A stretch of DNA of 64,000 nt from Chryseobacterium gwangjuense (GTDB lineage: Bacteria > Bacteroidota > Bacteroidia > Flavobacteriales > Weeksellaceae), in assembly GCF_021311115.1 (NCBI RefSeq), contig NZ_JAJTNP010000001.1, forward strand, positions 186,001-250,000, given 5' to 3'. The notes under the pieces are model-generated. The model ran no database searches and had not been told where the DNA came from. It was given only the letters and a program-made list of their open reading frames with translations. Positions 26,852-37,258 of the stretch are shown here, piece by piece. Within the stretch, counting starts at the first letter, position 1. Every line of letters starts with the position of its first letter. Both the position numbers and the translations under genes were made by a program.

Positions 26852-26887
26852 GTACCGAAGGTTCTATGAATCTTCGGTATTTTTTTA
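26852..26887 (+). terminator. Terminator between the DsbA-like and VOC genes
   Basis: The stem TACCGAAG / CTTCGGTA with a short loop is followed by seven T. It lies between convergent genes. Confidence 0.85.
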
Positions 26888-26908
26888 TAGAATTATTACA
26901 TCATCTGA

Positions 26909-27307
26909 TTACATTCCCGGCCAATATAAAACATTAAATTTGTGTCCGTCCGGATCGGAAAATCCAAAAGTGTATCCTTCTTTGATTTCATAAGGTGCCG
27001 CAAAAATATTTCCGCCGGCTTTTTCGACTGTTTTTACCCATCCATCAACTTCATCTTTACTTCCCGCCGAAAGACTGAAAATGATTTCGTTTCCGGTTTT
27101 TAAATCTGAAAAACTCATTTTAGTATTCGTTTCAAGAATGTCTTTCAGGAAAAAATTGATAATAAAATTATTTTTTCCAAAAGAAAAGCTTGTCAGTTCA
27201 TCAGATTTCACGGAATTATTGGATGTAAAGCCTAATTCTTCATAAAACTTTGTGGTTCTTTCAAGGTCTGCCACTGCCAGATTTGCCCAGATTTGTTTCG
27301 TTTCCAT
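26909..27307 (-). CDS. VOC-superfamily protein (glyoxalase-like)
   Basis: The 132-residue protein begins IWANLAVADLERTTKFYEEL, the canonical VOC opening, and ends GYTFGFSDPDGHKFNVLYW with the conserved DPDGH. A central AGSKDEVDGWVKTVEKAGGN helix is also typical. Its DPDGHxF ending is closer to general glyoxalase-like proteins than to the drug-binding VOC protein at 24733-25092. It is divergent from an SDR gene; the 143-bp gap between them has no confident promoter match. Confidence 0.9.
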   Translation of the reverse strand: METKQIWANLAVADLERTTKFYEELGFTSNNSVKSDELTSFSFGKNNFIINFFLKDILETNTKMSFSDLKTGNEIIFSLSAGSKDEVDGWVKTVEKAGGNIFAAPYEIKEGYTFGFSDPDGHKFNVLYWPGM

Positions 27308-27450
27308 ATTGATTGATTTAGGAATAAAGTGTTGTTTTAGAATGAAATTTTCAGACCAATTTCATTTTGGCTACATGAAAATCCGTTTTGGCAACTTTAG
27401 TCCTTTCAAAAGTGCGGACTTTTGTCATGTAATTTTTAAACAATAAAAAA

Positions 27451-28248
27451 ATGAAAACAATTTTCATAACAGGTGCCTCAACAGGACTAGGAAAAACAAC
27501 GGCAAAATTATTTCAAAGCAGAGGATGGAATGTGATCGCAACGATGAGAAATCCGGAAGCAGAAACAGAATTAAGTCAATTGGAAAATGTTACGATTCTT
27601 CCATTAGATGTTACCAATTTAGAACAAATTCAATCAACAATAAAAAAAGCATTGGCTTATAGTGATATTGATTTGGTATTCAACAATGCAGGTTATGGCT
27701 TGATCGGACCTTTAGAAGCGTTGAATGATGATCAGATCTTAAAACAATTAGATACCAATTTATTAGGCGTTATTCGTGTCACAAAAGAATTTATCCCTTA
27801 TTTCAGAGAGAGAAAAAACGGAATGTTCATCACGACTACATCAATCGGAGGTTTGATTGCATTTCCGTTGGGGTCAACCTATCATGCTACAAAATGGGCA
27901 TTGGAAGGATGGAGCGAAAGTCTGGCGTATGAATTAAATACTTTCGGAATTGATGTAAAAACAGTGTCTCCGGGAGGAATTAAAACAGATTTTATCAGCC
28001 GTTCTTTAGATATGGGAACTCAACCGGAATATCAGACAATGGTAGATACGATGTTTTCGAATACAGAAGCTATGATGGAAGGAGCTTCTGAACCTGAACT
28101 TATTGCAGAAGTAGTGTATGAAGCTGCAACGGACGGTAAAACACAATTAAGATACGTAGCAGGAGATGATGCAAAAGCATTGTATGCGCAACGATTGGAA
28201 ATGGGTGCGGAAGTTTTCAGAGAACAATTTGGAAAACAGTTTATCTAA
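27451..28248 (+). CDS. Short-chain dehydrogenase/reductase
   Basis: The protein has 265 residues. The Rossmann cofactor motif is TGASTGLGKTTAKLF (TGxxxGxG) and an Arg in ATMRNPEAE suggests NADP(H). The NNAG motif appears as NNAGYGLIGP, the catalytic Ser in TTTSIGG, and YxxxK in YHATKWALEGWSESLAYEL. The SPGGIKTDF and YQTMVDTMF segments match the classical SDR subgroup that includes 17-beta-HSD-like bacterial enzymes. The substrate is unknown. An AraC regulator lies 75 nt downstream on the same strand and may control it. Confidence 0.93.
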   Translation: MKTIFITGASTGLGKTTAKLFQSRGWNVIATMRNPEAETELSQLENVTILPLDVTNLEQIQSTIKKALAYSDIDLVFNNAGYGLIGPLEALNDDQILKQLDTNLLGVIRVTKEFIPYFRERKNGMFITTTSIGGLIAFPLGSTYHATKWALEGWSESLAYELNTFGIDVKTVSPGGIKTDFISRSLDMGTQPEYQTMVDTMFSNTEAMMEGASEPELIAEVVYEAATDGKTQLRYVAGDDAKALYAQRLEMGAEVFREQFGKQFI

Positions 28249-28323
28249 ATCTTATAACCAGCGTATTGGATTAATAATCATAGCTTTGATTAGTCATATC
28301 GCTTCTTTTTAATACCTTTAATT

Positions 28324-29238
28324 ATGGAAAAGAAAGATTATTCTCCTTTAAAAATTTCATCGGTTTCGGAATTGCATACTATTTTACAGCTTCCAAAACC
28401 TCTTCATCCGCTGATTAGCTTGGTGGATAACAGAACGATGAGTGTGAATAAGGATTTTCTTCACCGAAGTTTTACATTGGGATTTTATAAAATTTCCTAT
28501 AAATTTTCGGAAAACGGTAAAATAGGGTATGGACAAGGCTATTATGATTTCAATGAAGGAGGAATGATGTTTACTGCCCCTAATCAGGTGTTAATTACCG
28601 ATGAAAATGCCGAATATTATGGGTATACTTTATTTATTCATCCGGATTTTTTAAGAAACTATCCTTTGGCAAAAAATATAAAGAAATATGGTTTCTTTTC
28701 TTATGATACCAATGAAGCTTTGCATTTATCGGAAAAAGAAAAAACAACCATTGTCAGTTTGATGAATAATATTAATGATGAGCTCCATACAGCAATCGAT
28801 GAAATAAGCCAGGATGTTATTATTTCTTATATAGAAGTTTTGCTGAATTACAGTAATCGCTTTTACAAAAGACAATTCATCACCAGAAAGATGGTTAATC
28901 ATGATCTTCTTTCTAAAATGGATGATCTGCTGGAAGATTATTTTAACTCCCAGAAGACACTCACGAATGGCCTCCCAACTGTAGACTTTTTAGCTTCTGA
29001 GTTACATCTGTCGGCTCATTATCTGAGTGATATGCTTAGGAATCTTACAGGACAGAACGCCCAGCAACATATCCATGAAAAATTGATAGAAAAAGCAAAG
29101 GAATATCTTACCACAACCGGTTTTTCGGTATCCGAAGTAGCTTATCAATTGGGTTTTGAGCATTCCCAGTCTTTTAATAAGCTGTTTAAAAAGAAAACGA
29201 ATACAACGCCTTTAAGTTACAAGCAATCATTTAATTAA
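28324..29238 (+). CDS. AraC-family transcriptional regulator
   Basis: The protein has 304 residues. The N-terminal 190 form a cupin-like sensor region (FNEGGMMFTAPNQVLITDE). The C-terminal AraC domain has a first helix-turn-helix in FLASELHLSAHYLSDMLRN and a second in EVAYQLGFEHSQSFNKLFKK, closing with TTPLSYKQ. It lies directly after the SDR gene and near the VOC gene, which suggests control of one or both; the inducer is unknown. Confidence 0.93.
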   Translation: MEKKDYSPLKISSVSELHTILQLPKPLHPLISLVDNRTMSVNKDFLHRSFTLGFYKISYKFSENGKIGYGQGYYDFNEGGMMFTAPNQVLITDENAEYYGYTLFIHPDFLRNYPLAKNIKKYGFFSYDTNEALHLSEKEKTTIVSLMNNINDELHTAIDEISQDVIISYIEVLLNYSNRFYKRQFITRKMVNHDLLSKMDDLLEDYFNSQKTLTNGLPTVDFLASELHLSAHYLSDMLRNLTGQNAQQHIHEKLIEKAKEYLTTTGFSVSEVAYQLGFEHSQSFNKLFKKKTNTTPLSYKQSFN

Positions 29239-29240
29239 AA

Positions 29241-29265
29241 GAATCCGTTCTTTAGGAACGGATTC
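29241..29265. terminator. Hairpin at the end of the AraC gene
   Basis: The perfect 10-bp stem GAATCCGTTC / GAACGGATTC with a TTTAG loop starts 3 nt after the stop. It lacks a T-run, so it may be an mRNA 3-prime end stabiliser or a weak terminator backed up by the hairpin at 29310-29343. Confidence 0.55.
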
Positions 29266-29309
29266 AGTAGATAAATACATCTCATTTTTTTAATTAGACA
29301 ACAATAAAA

Positions 29310-29343
29310 AAGCACAGCCGACAATGCTGTGCTTAAATTTTTA
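29310..29343 (+). terminator. Terminator hairpin in the AraC-T9SS gap
   Basis: The 9-bp stem AAGCACAGC / GCTGTGCTT with a 7-nt loop is followed by AAATTTTTAT. The rest of the 365-bp gap holds AT-rich DNA and the promoter at 29558-29587; no gene is seen. Confidence 0.65.
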
Positions 29344-29557
29344 TAAATTTAATTGCAATTTCAAAACTGAAAAAAGCAAAATATGTTTTCACCTCGTTTG
29401 TATTACATAGTAAATGTAGTAATAATTTTAATACGAAATATTAATTTAATGTTAAAATTAACAAGTTACTAACATTTTGTTGTGGATAAAGTGTTGCAGC
29501 TGAAATAAGGTCTTTGGTGATGCACTATATAAAGCTTCAGGATTTTTGTATATTTTG

Positions 29558-29587
29558 TTGTGAATCAATCTATTTTTTATAAATTTG
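29558..29587 (+). promoter_or_regulatory. Bacteroidota-type promoter of the T9SS cargo gene
   Basis: TTG at 29558-29560, exactly 19 nt, then TAAATTTG at 29580-29587. The spacing is ideal for this promoter class. The predicted transcript start near 29594 would leave a very short leader of about 10 nt before the ATG at 29604. Confidence 0.65.
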
Positions 29588-29603
29588 GAATATATTCACA
29601 CTT

Positions 29604-31436
29604 ATGAGAAAAATTTTTATTCTACTATCTGTAATCTTCTCGGCTTACACACTAAATGGTCAAACCTCATTTCCTTACACCAGATCTTGGGGAACTTATG
29701 TAGGAGGTACAGGAAATTTATTATTTGATGAATATAAGGTGGAAACCAATGTGTTTCAAGATTCTCAAAATAATATCTACACCAACTCACAAACCACGAT
29801 GCAAAATGGTTATCAGAGCAGTTATTATAATCAGTTTGTTTTAGGAGGAGATAATTGTAATCTGTCTTTTAGTATTAATCTGTATCATGCGGTATTCGGA
29901 AGCTCAGGAGCAATGATTTATGCAGGGTATAAAGGCAGTGACACAGGAACAGCCGGTAATTTTGAAATTTTAAGAGGTATTGATCCTCAGGATAACAAGT
30001 ATATTTTGAAAGGATATAGCAGTATTGTAAATAATCTTGCGACTTCCGGAGTCTGGCTTACTCAAAATCAAAATTCACTTTCAAACAAAACATTTACACT
30101 TTCAAAATATTCTCCCTCGGGAAGCCTGTTGTGGACCACCTATCTTCCCAAACCATTTACAGCAAGAGGAATGATGCTCAGGTTTGATTCGGATTCCAAT
30201 ATCTATTTAGAAGGACATACGAATGAAAATATTCCCGGGCTTACTACTTCCGGTGTGTTTCTTGAGAATTTTATTACTTACCAGAATAGTACAACTACCG
30301 GAATAAACAGTTATCTAGTAAAACTTAACAGTTCCGGACAAAAGATATGGGCCACTTTTTCGCCCGAGATTTATGATTATGAAGTACTTGAAGGTTATAT
30401 TTATACTGTTTCACAATATCATCCTGCAATGCCTGGAAATTATACGGATTCAGGAACTTTTCAGCCTACTTCAACCGCACAAAATTTAATTACTAAAATT
30501 AATAGTACCACAGGGCAAAAAGTATGGGGAACCTTTTACGGAACTCCTCTTTCACCCAATACCTATACGGGAACCGGAATCTATGATATGGGTATAAATT
30601 CTACAGGAATTTACGTGTCCGGACAAAATGAAGATGCAAATTTTCCTACTTACTTTGCAACAAGTGGAGCATTTAAGCCACAAATGACGGGCTCAGGAGA
30701 TCTTTTCTTAAGCAAATTTGATTTTACAGGAAACAGAGTCTGGAGTACTTATTTTGGAACCAATGGATATGATACTAACCTAGGTTTTGCTAATCTGTCT
30801 GTTTTCGGTAACAAAATTATGATTACGGGCAATCAATATGGAGCTTCTGATAATATTTCTACCCAAAATGCTTTTTTAACGACCATTCCTAACACATCAT
30901 CAAGTTGGACAAATATGTATTTTGCTGAGTTTGATGATACCGGTGCAAGAAAATGGTGTTCTTATTACGGAGGACCGGGAACCAGTTTTTGGGGAGAATA
31001 TATCACGCCAAAATTCTTACATGATGGTTCTTTCATACTTTATGGAACAACAGGAGCGACTTCAGGGATCGGAACTTCCAACGGAGCGTTTCCATCCATG
31101 CTGAATCCTGCTGTTCAGCAGCCTTTTGGTTATATTGCAAAGTTTGATTTAAAAGAGCAGCTTTCTACATCTGAAGCTACAAAACCAATCGATCTTATCC
31201 TTTATGATAATCCAAACAATGGTAATTTCTATTTAAAAGGAAATGTCCTTGAAAAGGAACATACTTCCATTAAACTTTTAGATATGTCCGGAAGATTGGT
31301 TGCCAAACAAAAACTTGAGAAGAATGATACTAATTTTATTCAGATGAAAGGAAAACTTTCTGCAGGAAATTATATGCTTCAGGTTCTTTCTGATCAATCA
31401 GAACAAATTAAAGTATTTAAAATGACTGTGAAATAG
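29604..31436 (+). CDS. Secreted repeat protein with type IX secretion (type A) sorting domain
   Basis: The protein has 610 residues. A Sec signal peptide (MRKIFILLSVIFSAYTLNG) is followed by a repetitive beta-rich body with recurring WxTYxGG/T units (SWGTYVGGTG, LWTTYLPK, KVWGTFYGTP, RVWSTYFGTNGYD, RKWCSYYGGPG), as in beta-propeller SBBP-type proteins. The last 80 residues are a type A T9SS sorting domain: YDNPNNGNFYLKG, IKLLDMSGRLVAKQKL, LSAGNYMLQVLS. It is therefore exported by the type IX system to which PorQ (60619-61611) belongs. The ligand or function is unknown. It is monocistronic. Confidence 0.92.
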   Translation: MRKIFILLSVIFSAYTLNGQTSFPYTRSWGTYVGGTGNLLFDEYKVETNVFQDSQNNIYTNSQTTMQNGYQSSYYNQFVLGGDNCNLSFSINLYHAVFGSSGAMIYAGYKGSDTGTAGNFEILRGIDPQDNKYILKGYSSIVNNLATSGVWLTQNQNSLSNKTFTLSKYSPSGSLLWTTYLPKPFTARGMMLRFDSDSNIYLEGHTNENIPGLTTSGVFLENFITYQNSTTTGINSYLVKLNSSGQKIWATFSPEIYDYEVLEGYIYTVSQYHPAMPGNYTDSGTFQPTSTAQNLITKINSTTGQKVWGTFYGTPLSPNTYTGTGIYDMGINSTGIYVSGQNEDANFPTYFATSGAFKPQMTGSGDLFLSKFDFTGNRVWSTYFGTNGYDTNLGFANLSVFGNKIMITGNQYGASDNISTQNAFLTTIPNTSSSWTNMYFAEFDDTGARKWCSYYGGPGTSFWGEYITPKFLHDGSFILYGTTGATSGIGTSNGAFPSMLNPAVQQPFGYIAKFDLKEQLSTSEATKPIDLILYDNPNNGNFYLKGNVLEKEHTSIKLLDMSGRLVAKQKLEKNDTNFIQMKGKLSAGNYMLQVLSDQSEQIKVFKMTVK

Positions 31437-31469
31437 GGATTTAATAAATCAATTACATAAAAACAACAA

Positions 31470-31499
31470 AAAAGGAAGCAAATTTTGCTTCCTTTTTAT
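31470..31499. terminator. Bidirectional terminator between the T9SS gene and uvrA
   Basis: A stem of 11 bp (AAGGAAGCAAA / TTTGCTTCCTT) is flanked by A-rich DNA on the left and T-rich DNA on the right, so it can end both converging transcripts. Confidence 0.88.
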
Positions 31500-31520
31500 T
31501 TAGATATGACTACCTATTTT

Positions 31521-34307
31521 CTATAATTTCTCAGCAACATACTTCGCTGTGTGAGATTTCTTATTTTTTGCTAAATCTTCCGGTGTTCCGGCAAAAACAA
31601 CTTCACCACCATATTTTCCGGCTTCTGGACCAATATCGATGATATAATCAGCACATTTAATGATATCCGGCTGATGTTCGATCACGATTACAGAATGTCC
31701 CAAATCAATTAAAGCCTGTAAGGATTTCAATAATTTCTGAATATCATGAAAATGCAGTCCGGTTGAAGGCTCATCAAAAATAAATAAGGTTTTATCTGTA
31801 GTAACACCTTTTACCAAGAAAGAAGCCAACTTCACACGCTGTGCTTCACCTCCCGAAAGAGTAGAAGAGCTTTGTCCTAACTGTAAGTATCCTAATCCTA
31901 CATCCTGCAGAGGTTTTAGTTTAGTAACAATTTTTTCTTCATGGTTATCTTTGAAAAATTCCAAGGCTTCATCAACCGTCATGTGAAGTATATCGGAAAT
32001 ATTTTTTTCGTCAAATTTTACTTCCAGAATTTCGTTTTTGAAGCGGGTTCCTTTACAAACCTCGCATTCCAACTCAATATCCGCCATGAACTGCATCGAA
32101 ACATTGATAACACCTTCTCCCTTACATTCATCACAGCGTCCTCCATCTACGTTGAAAGAGAAATGTTTGGGTTTGTAGCCCATCATTTTTGACACCTTTT
32201 GTTTCGCAAACAAATCTCTGATGTCATCATACGCTTTAAGATAGGTTACAGGGTTTGATCTGGAAGATTTTCCGATTGGATTTTGGTCAATCAGTTCAAT
32301 GTGCTTAATGAGTTTTTTAGGAAACTCAACAGAATCATAATCCCCTTTTTTGCCGCCCATTCCCAACTGAATCTGAATATCATTCGTAAGGATTTCTTTC
32401 ATTAAAGTAGATTTTCCACTTCCGGAAACTCCTGAAATCACTACAAGATTTTCTAACGGAACATCTACATCAATATTTTTAAGATTATTTTGACGGGCTC
32501 CTTTTATATGGATCCACTCTTTACCTTTTCTGCGTTTTGAAGGAACTTCAATTTCTAATCTTCCTGTCAGATATTTTGATGTTAAAGTATCTGCATCTTT
32601 CAGTTCTTTATAATCACCTGCAAAAACAAGCTCACCACCCAAATATCCTGCTTCAGGACCAATATCAATGATATAATCGGCTGCTTTCATCACATCTTCG
32701 TCGTGCTCTACAACAATTACGGTGTTTCCCAGATCACGAAGATTTTGTAAGACTTCAATCAGGTTCTCTGTATCTCTGGAGTGAAGTCCTATCGACGGTT
32801 CATCTAGAATATAAATAGATCCCACCAAAGAACTTCCTAAACTCGTCGCTAAATTAATTCTCTGACTCTCACCTCCGGAAAGGGTATTGGATGTTCTGTT
32901 TAATGTTAGATATCCTAAACCAACCTTTAATAAAAATTCAAGGCGGGTTGTAATTTCATATAATAATCTCTTGGCAACTTCTTTGTCGTGATCAGATAAT
33001 ATTAAGCTGTTAATTAAAGGAAAAAGCTCATCTAAAGGAAGCTCAATCATCGACTGGATATCGTGTCCGTCAATTTTCACCCAGCTGGTTTCTTCACGCA
33101 GTCTCAGTCCTTCACAGGTAGGACAAAGTGTTTTTCCGCGATATCTGGAAAGCATTACACGATACTGTATTTTGTATAAATTTTCTTCCAGCATCTGGAA
33201 GAAATTATTTACGGATGGGAACGTTTTACTTCCGTCACCTTTCCAAAGATAAGCTTTCTGTTCTTTGGTCAGCTGATGATAAGGCTTATGAATAGGGAAA
33301 TCTTTTGCTTTTTTGATAAAATCTTTTTTCCATTCGCTCATACTTTCGCCTTTCCATGAAGCAACAGCATCTTCGAAAATTGATAGTGTTTTATTCGGAA
33401 TGACCAAATCTTCATCAATTCCGATTACTTTTCCGTAGCCTTCACATGTAGGACAAGCTCCATAAGGATTATTAAAGCTAAAAAAATGAACATTCGGTTC
33501 CAGAAATTCAATTCCGTCGAGCTCAAACTTGTTGGAGAATTCTTTAATTTTTCCGGTATCAATATTCTTTAATGCACAGTATCCATGACCTTCATAAAAC
33601 GCCATTTGAATAGAGTCTGCCAATCTTTGAAGGAAACTTTCATCTTCTTCATAAGAAAAACGGTCGATCACCAGATTGATTTCCATGCCTTCTTCGGGAG
33701 TGAATCCAAAGCTTTCCAAATCTTCAATTCCGGCAACATTCCCGTTGATTTCCAAACGTGTGAAACCAGCAAGCTTTAATACATTTAAATTTTCGCCAAA
33801 ATTTGACACATCATATTTCAGTGGTGCCGTTAATAAAAAGGAAGAATCTTTTTTGGATGATTTAATAAAATCTACCACATCCGTAACCGAATCTTTTTTC
33901 ACTTCTTCGCCCGAAACAGGAGAATAGGTTTTCCCAATTCTTGCGAAAAGAAGTTTCATATAATCATAAATCTCTGTAGAAGTTCCTACCGTAGAACGTG
34001 GATTCGAAGAAATTACTTTTTGTTGAATCGCTATGGAAGGAGCTAATCCTTTAATATCATCAACTTTTGGTTTTTCTAGTTTTCCCAAAAACTGACGCGC
34101 ATAAGAGCTTAAACTCTCAACGTATCTTCTCTGTCCTTCCGCATAAATCGTATCAAAAGCCAGTGACGATTTTCCGCTTCCGGAAACTCCTGTGATGACA
34201 ATTAATTTATTTTTAGGAATAAGTACATCTATGTGTTTCAGATTATTAAGGTGTGCATTCTTAACGAAAATCTGTTTTTTAATATCTATATCTGTAGTTG
34301 AAGCCAT
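31521..34307 (-). CDS. uvrA: Excinuclease ABC subunit A
   Basis: The start was set at ATG 34307 ([20 protein letters not shown]); the longer frame adds 52 residues of non-conserved sequence. The protein then has 928 residues, normal for UvrA. Two ABC modules carry Walker [10 protein letters not shown] and GVSGSGKST, signatures [12 protein letters not shown] and [12 protein letters not shown], and Walker B segments [11 protein letters not shown] and [11 protein letters not shown]. Zinc-type Cys pairs appear in [27 protein letters not shown] and CEVCKGTRF. UvrA recognises distorted DNA and loads UvrB for nucleotide excision repair. It is monocistronic. Confidence 0.97.
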   Translation of the reverse strand: MASTTDIDIKKQIFVKNAHLNNLKHIDVLIPKNKLIVITGVSGSGKSSLAFDTIYAEGQRRYVESLSSYARQFLGKLEKPKVDDIKGLAPSIAIQQKVISSNPRSTVGTSTEIYDYMKLLFARIGKTYSPVSGEEVKKDSVTDVVDFIKSSKKDSSFLLTAPLKYDVSNFGENLNVLKLAGFTRLEINGNVAGIEDLESFGFTPEEGMEINLVIDRFSYEEDESFLQRLADSIQMAFYEGHGYCALKNIDTGKIKEFSNKFELDGIEFLEPNVHFFSFNNPYGACPTCEGYGKVIGIDEDLVIPNKTLSIFEDAVASWKGESMSEWKKDFIKKAKDFPIHKPYHQLTKEQKAYLWKGDGSKTFPSVNNFFQMLEENLYKIQYRVMLSRYRGKTLCPTCEGLRLREETSWVKIDGHDIQSMIELPLDELFPLINSLILSDHDKEVAKRLLYEITTRLEFLLKVGLGYLTLNRTSNTLSGGESQRINLATSLGSSLVGSIYILDEPSIGLHSRDTENLIEVLQNLRDLGNTVIVVEHDEDVMKAADYIIDIGPEAGYLGGELVFAGDYKELKDADTLTSKYLTGRLEIEVPSKRRKGKEWIHIKGARQNNLKNIDVDVPLENLVVISGVSGSGKSTLMKEILTNDIQIQLGMGGKKGDYDSVEFPKKLIKHIELIDQNPIGKSSRSNPVTYLKAYDDIRDLFAKQKVSKMMGYKPKHFSFNVDGGRCDECKGEGVINVSMQFMADIELECEVCKGTRFKNEILEVKFDEKNISDILHMTVDEALEFFKDNHEEKIVTKLKPLQDVGLGYLQLGQSSSTLSGGEAQRVKLASFLVKGVTTDKTLFIFDEPSTGLHFHDIQKLLKSLQALIDLGHSVIVIEHQPDIIKCADYIIDIGPEAGKYGGEVVFAGTPEDLAKNKKSHTAKYVAEKL

Positions 34308-34506
34308 AGTAAAATTAAGACTAACAAAATTACGAATTTTTATGGGAATATGGTGATAACAATATCTTAATAGGATTAATAATTTTTTGTTTTCTATCCC
34401 ATTAAGATTCAATTTAAGTGAATAAGGATATTGTGTTGATATTTTAAACTTTTTAATCTTCAACGATATGAAAATTAGATGTTTTTAACAGTATGACAAC
34501 AATCAT

Positions 34507-34537
34507 TTTGCGGTGTAAGTAAACTCTGCTACTTTTG
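34507..34537 (+). promoter_or_regulatory. Bacteroidota-type promoter of the TonB receptor gene
   Basis: TTTG at 34507-34510, a 19-nt spacer and TACTTTTG at 34530-34537 match the consensus closely. The predicted start near 34544 gives a leader of about 36 nt. No riboswitch-like structure is present in this leader. The rest of the 34308-34579 gap is AT-rich and unremarkable. Confidence 0.7.
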
Positions 34538-34579
34538 GGGACTTTTAAAAATGACTAAAAACTAAAAGTAAATACCGTT

Positions 34580-36391
34580 ATGATCAAGAGAATAGGCAGT
34601 CTTTTTTTTGTTGGATCTGTGTTTTTTATACAAGCTCAGGAAAAAACTACTGACATTGAAACCATTGAGGTTCAAGGGAAATTTATTTCTACTCCGTATA
34701 AATCGGCTAATCAAAACATTACCATCATTACGAAAGAAGAGATTGTAAATTCACCGGCAAAAAGTATTGACGAAGTTCTTCAGCAGGTTGCAGGAATGGA
34801 TATAAGAAGGAGAGGTGCAAATGGAGTACAAAGTGATGTTACTTTTAGAGGGAGTTCTTTTGAACAGGTTCTTCTCCTTATCAACGGAATCAGAATGAAC
34901 GATTCTCAAACCGGACATAATTCTTTGAACATTCCGGTTGATCTGGCAGATGTAGAAAGAATTGAGGTTATAAAAGGACCTGCAGCAAGAAGATTCGGAC
35001 AGAATGCTTATGCAGGAGCTATCAATATTATTACAAAAATCAATTCCGGTAAAAATGTAAAGATTAATGCAGAAGCCGGAGATTATGAATCTTATGGATT
35101 AGGACTGAGTGCTCATTTGGGAGGTGAAAAATTCTCAAATTCATTAAATATGAGTTCCAATTCTTCTCAAGGATATATGTATAATACAGATTATGACATC
35201 CGTAATATTTTTTATCAGAGTCAGTTAAAAATAAAAGACGGTGATCTAAAATTACAGGCTGGTTTCTCTGAGAAAAAATTTGGAGCTAATGGTTTTTATT
35301 CTTCTGCAGCGGCGACTGAGCAGTATGAAGAGCTTCAGGCTTCCATTATAAGTTTGGCTCACAGACAGAGTTTTGGAAAGTTTAAACTCAATTCAAATGT
35401 ATATTGGAGAAGAGGGCAAGACATGTATCTGTACAACCGTCAGAAACCTGAAATCTACAGAAATATGCACATTGGAAATAATGTAGGCGGAGAAGTGAAT
35501 TCGAGCTATACTTGGGGATTAGGAACGACGGGTGTAGGCGTGGAGCTGAGAAAGGAGTTTTTAGCAAGTAATAATTTAGGAAACAGGGAACGATTTGTAT
35601 CACAGGTTTTCCTTGAACATTATTTCTCATTCTTCGATAAAAAGCTGAATGTTTCTCCCGGAATTTCATGGGCAAACTATTCTAATGTAGGAAACTTTTT
35701 TTATCCGGGTCTTGATGTTGGATATAACTTTACCGGCAATAGTAAAGTCTATGGTAATATTTCAAAAGTTCATAGAGTTCCTACATTCACTGATTTGTTT
35801 TACATGAGTAAAACAGAGAATGGAAACCCTAATTTAAAACCGGAAAGCGCTTTATATGCAGAAATTGGATATCAGTATCAAACTAAAAATATCTTGGTAA
35901 AAGCAAGTGGTTTTCTGAGAGATTCTGACAAGCCCATTGACTGGATAAAAACGTCTTTAAACGATCCTATTTGGTATGCTCAGAATGTGGGAGATATGAA
36001 AATAAAAGGGATTGAGATTGAGGTCAGTCATCAGGTACTAAATTGGCTTAAATATTCTGTAGGATACACATATTTGGATAATGATTTCAAGCAGTCCAAA
36101 GATTTTGTTTCAAGATATACTTTAGACAACCTAAAACATCAGGTGATTGCAAAACTGGAAACCAAATTCCTGAAAAGTTTCACCAACGAACTTGTTTACC
36201 GATATAACCAGAGATTAAATAATGGAAGTTATAATCTTTTGGATGAAAAAATAAGTTTCGCTAAAAAAGACTATTCGGTGTATGTTTTAATTAATAATAT
36301 TACAAATACGGAATATACAGAAGCATTCGGTGTGAAAATGCCGCAAAGATGGTTTCACATTGGGTTTTCATATAATATCAATATTAAGTAA
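34580..36391 (+). CDS. TonB-dependent outer-membrane receptor
   Basis: The protein has 603 residues. The signal peptide MIKRIGSLFFVGSVFFIQAQ is followed by a TonB-box-like IETIEVQGKF and a plug domain (INSPAKSIDEVLQQVAGMD-type segment, VTFRGSSFEQVLLLINGIRM, ERIEVIKGPAARRFGQNAYAG). The rest is a beta barrel with alternating residues and a NPNLKPESALYAEIGYQY segment typical of the class, ending in an aromatic-containing last strand. No N-terminal carboxypeptidase-like domain is present, so it resembles BtuB-type transporters rather than SusC. The substrate is unknown; no cobalamin riboswitch was seen upstream. The DUF2490 gene 75 nt downstream may be co-transcribed. Confidence 0.94.
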   Translation: MIKRIGSLFFVGSVFFIQAQEKTTDIETIEVQGKFISTPYKSANQNITIITKEEIVNSPAKSIDEVLQQVAGMDIRRRGANGVQSDVTFRGSSFEQVLLLINGIRMNDSQTGHNSLNIPVDLADVERIEVIKGPAARRFGQNAYAGAINIITKINSGKNVKINAEAGDYESYGLGLSAHLGGEKFSNSLNMSSNSSQGYMYNTDYDIRNIFYQSQLKIKDGDLKLQAGFSEKKFGANGFYSSAAATEQYEELQASIISLAHRQSFGKFKLNSNVYWRRGQDMYLYNRQKPEIYRNMHIGNNVGGEVNSSYTWGLGTTGVGVELRKEFLASNNLGNRERFVSQVFLEHYFSFFDKKLNVSPGISWANYSNVGNFFYPGLDVGYNFTGNSKVYGNISKVHRVPTFTDLFYMSKTENGNPNLKPESALYAEIGYQYQTKNILVKASGFLRDSDKPIDWIKTSLNDPIWYAQNVGDMKIKGIEIEVSHQVLNWLKYSVGYTYLDNDFKQSKDFVSRYTLDNLKHQVIAKLETKFLKSFTNELVYRYNQRLNNGSYNLLDEKISFAKKDYSVYVLINNITNTEYTEAFGVKMPQRWFHIGFSYNINIK

Positions 36392-36466
36392 ATGTTAATT
36401 GATGATGAATTAAAGTTAATATTACGAAATTGTTAATTCAATTACATTTGCAAAAATTTTTTCAAG

Positions 36467-37183
36467 ATGAAACTTTTTCTAAGCCTTAGCTTACTTTTAA
36501 GTCTTACTTTTATTAAAGCCCAGGAACATATTTCCGGATTCGGCGCATTAACGTTAACCTATAAGTTTCATCCGAAATTTTTCCTTTACGGGGAAGGTCA
36601 GGTAAGAAGTATTGATGAGTTTACTTATCCTGATTATTATGAAATAAAAGGAGGATTAGGATATTATCTTACTAAAAATCACAAACCTTTTATTGGTTTG
36701 GGAAGATATGCAACCTATAAAGATCATGCGATCAACAAAGAAGAATTCAGAGTATGGTTACAGGATGTGATTGATATTAAAAAAGGGATCGTAAAATTTG
36801 AAAACCGTTTTCGTGCTGAGAAAAGTTGGTTTTATGAACCTCAGACGGATAAAAGCTCACAAAGAATGCGTTACCGTTACCGTTTGAATGTGAGTGTTCC
36901 TTTAAATGCTAAAGAAGTGAAAAAAGGAACCGTGTTTGCAAATGCATACGATGAAGTGTTTTTTGTAACTCCAATGAAACCTACTTTTGCAAGAAACAGA
37001 GTGTATGGAGGATTGGGATATCAGATCGACAACAATTTAGGGGTTGCAACAGGGTATCTTTGGCAAAGAGAATTTGAAGCAAAAGGAAACAAAAATTTAC
37101 ATTTTCTTTACGTTGCTTTAAATATCAATATTGACGGTACCAACCATCCGGTCAAAACATTTGACTATCCTGGTGCGGATTAA
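36467..37183 (+). CDS. DUF2490 family outer-membrane-type protein
   Basis: The protein has 238 residues. A signal peptide (MKLFLSLSLLLSLTFIKAQ) precedes a beta-strand-rich body with many aromatic residues. KFENRFRAEKSWFYEPQTDK followed by RMRYRYRLNVSVPLN is characteristic of DUF2490, a family of predicted outer-membrane barrels common in Bacteroidota. The function is unknown. It follows a TonB receptor by 75 nt and ends in a strong terminator, so it may work with that receptor. Confidence 0.88.
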   Translation: MKLFLSLSLLLSLTFIKAQEHISGFGALTLTYKFHPKFFLYGEGQVRSIDEFTYPDYYEIKGGLGYYLTKNHKPFIGLGRYATYKDHAINKEEFRVWLQDVIDIKKGIVKFENRFRAEKSWFYEPQTDKSSQRMRYRYRLNVSVPLNAKEVKKGTVFANAYDEVFFVTPMKPTFARNRVYGGLGYQIDNNLGVATGYLWQREFEAKGNKNLHFLYVALNINIDGTNHPVKTFDYPGAD

Positions 37184-37202
37184 TAATCCAGGTTTATCTA
37201 TA

Positions 37203-37247
37203 AATAAAGGCATTAAGAATAACTTTCTTAATGCCTTTATTATTTTA
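37203..37247. terminator. Strong bidirectional terminator
   Basis: A perfect 17-bp stem AATAAAGGCATTAAGAA and its complement with a 5-nt loop are followed by a T-rich run. It lies between the convergent DUF2490 and HD-domain genes. Confidence 0.92.
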
Positions 37248-37258
37248 TAATGTAAAGC

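Noticed and set aside
34308..34463. Longer N-terminus for UvrA
   Set aside because: The additional 52 residues are non-conserved and end exactly where a normal UvrA start (MASTTD) occurs.
34308..34579. Cobalamin riboswitch before the TonB receptor
   Set aside because: The predicted leader is only about 36 nt and lacks the conserved B12 box and stem structure.
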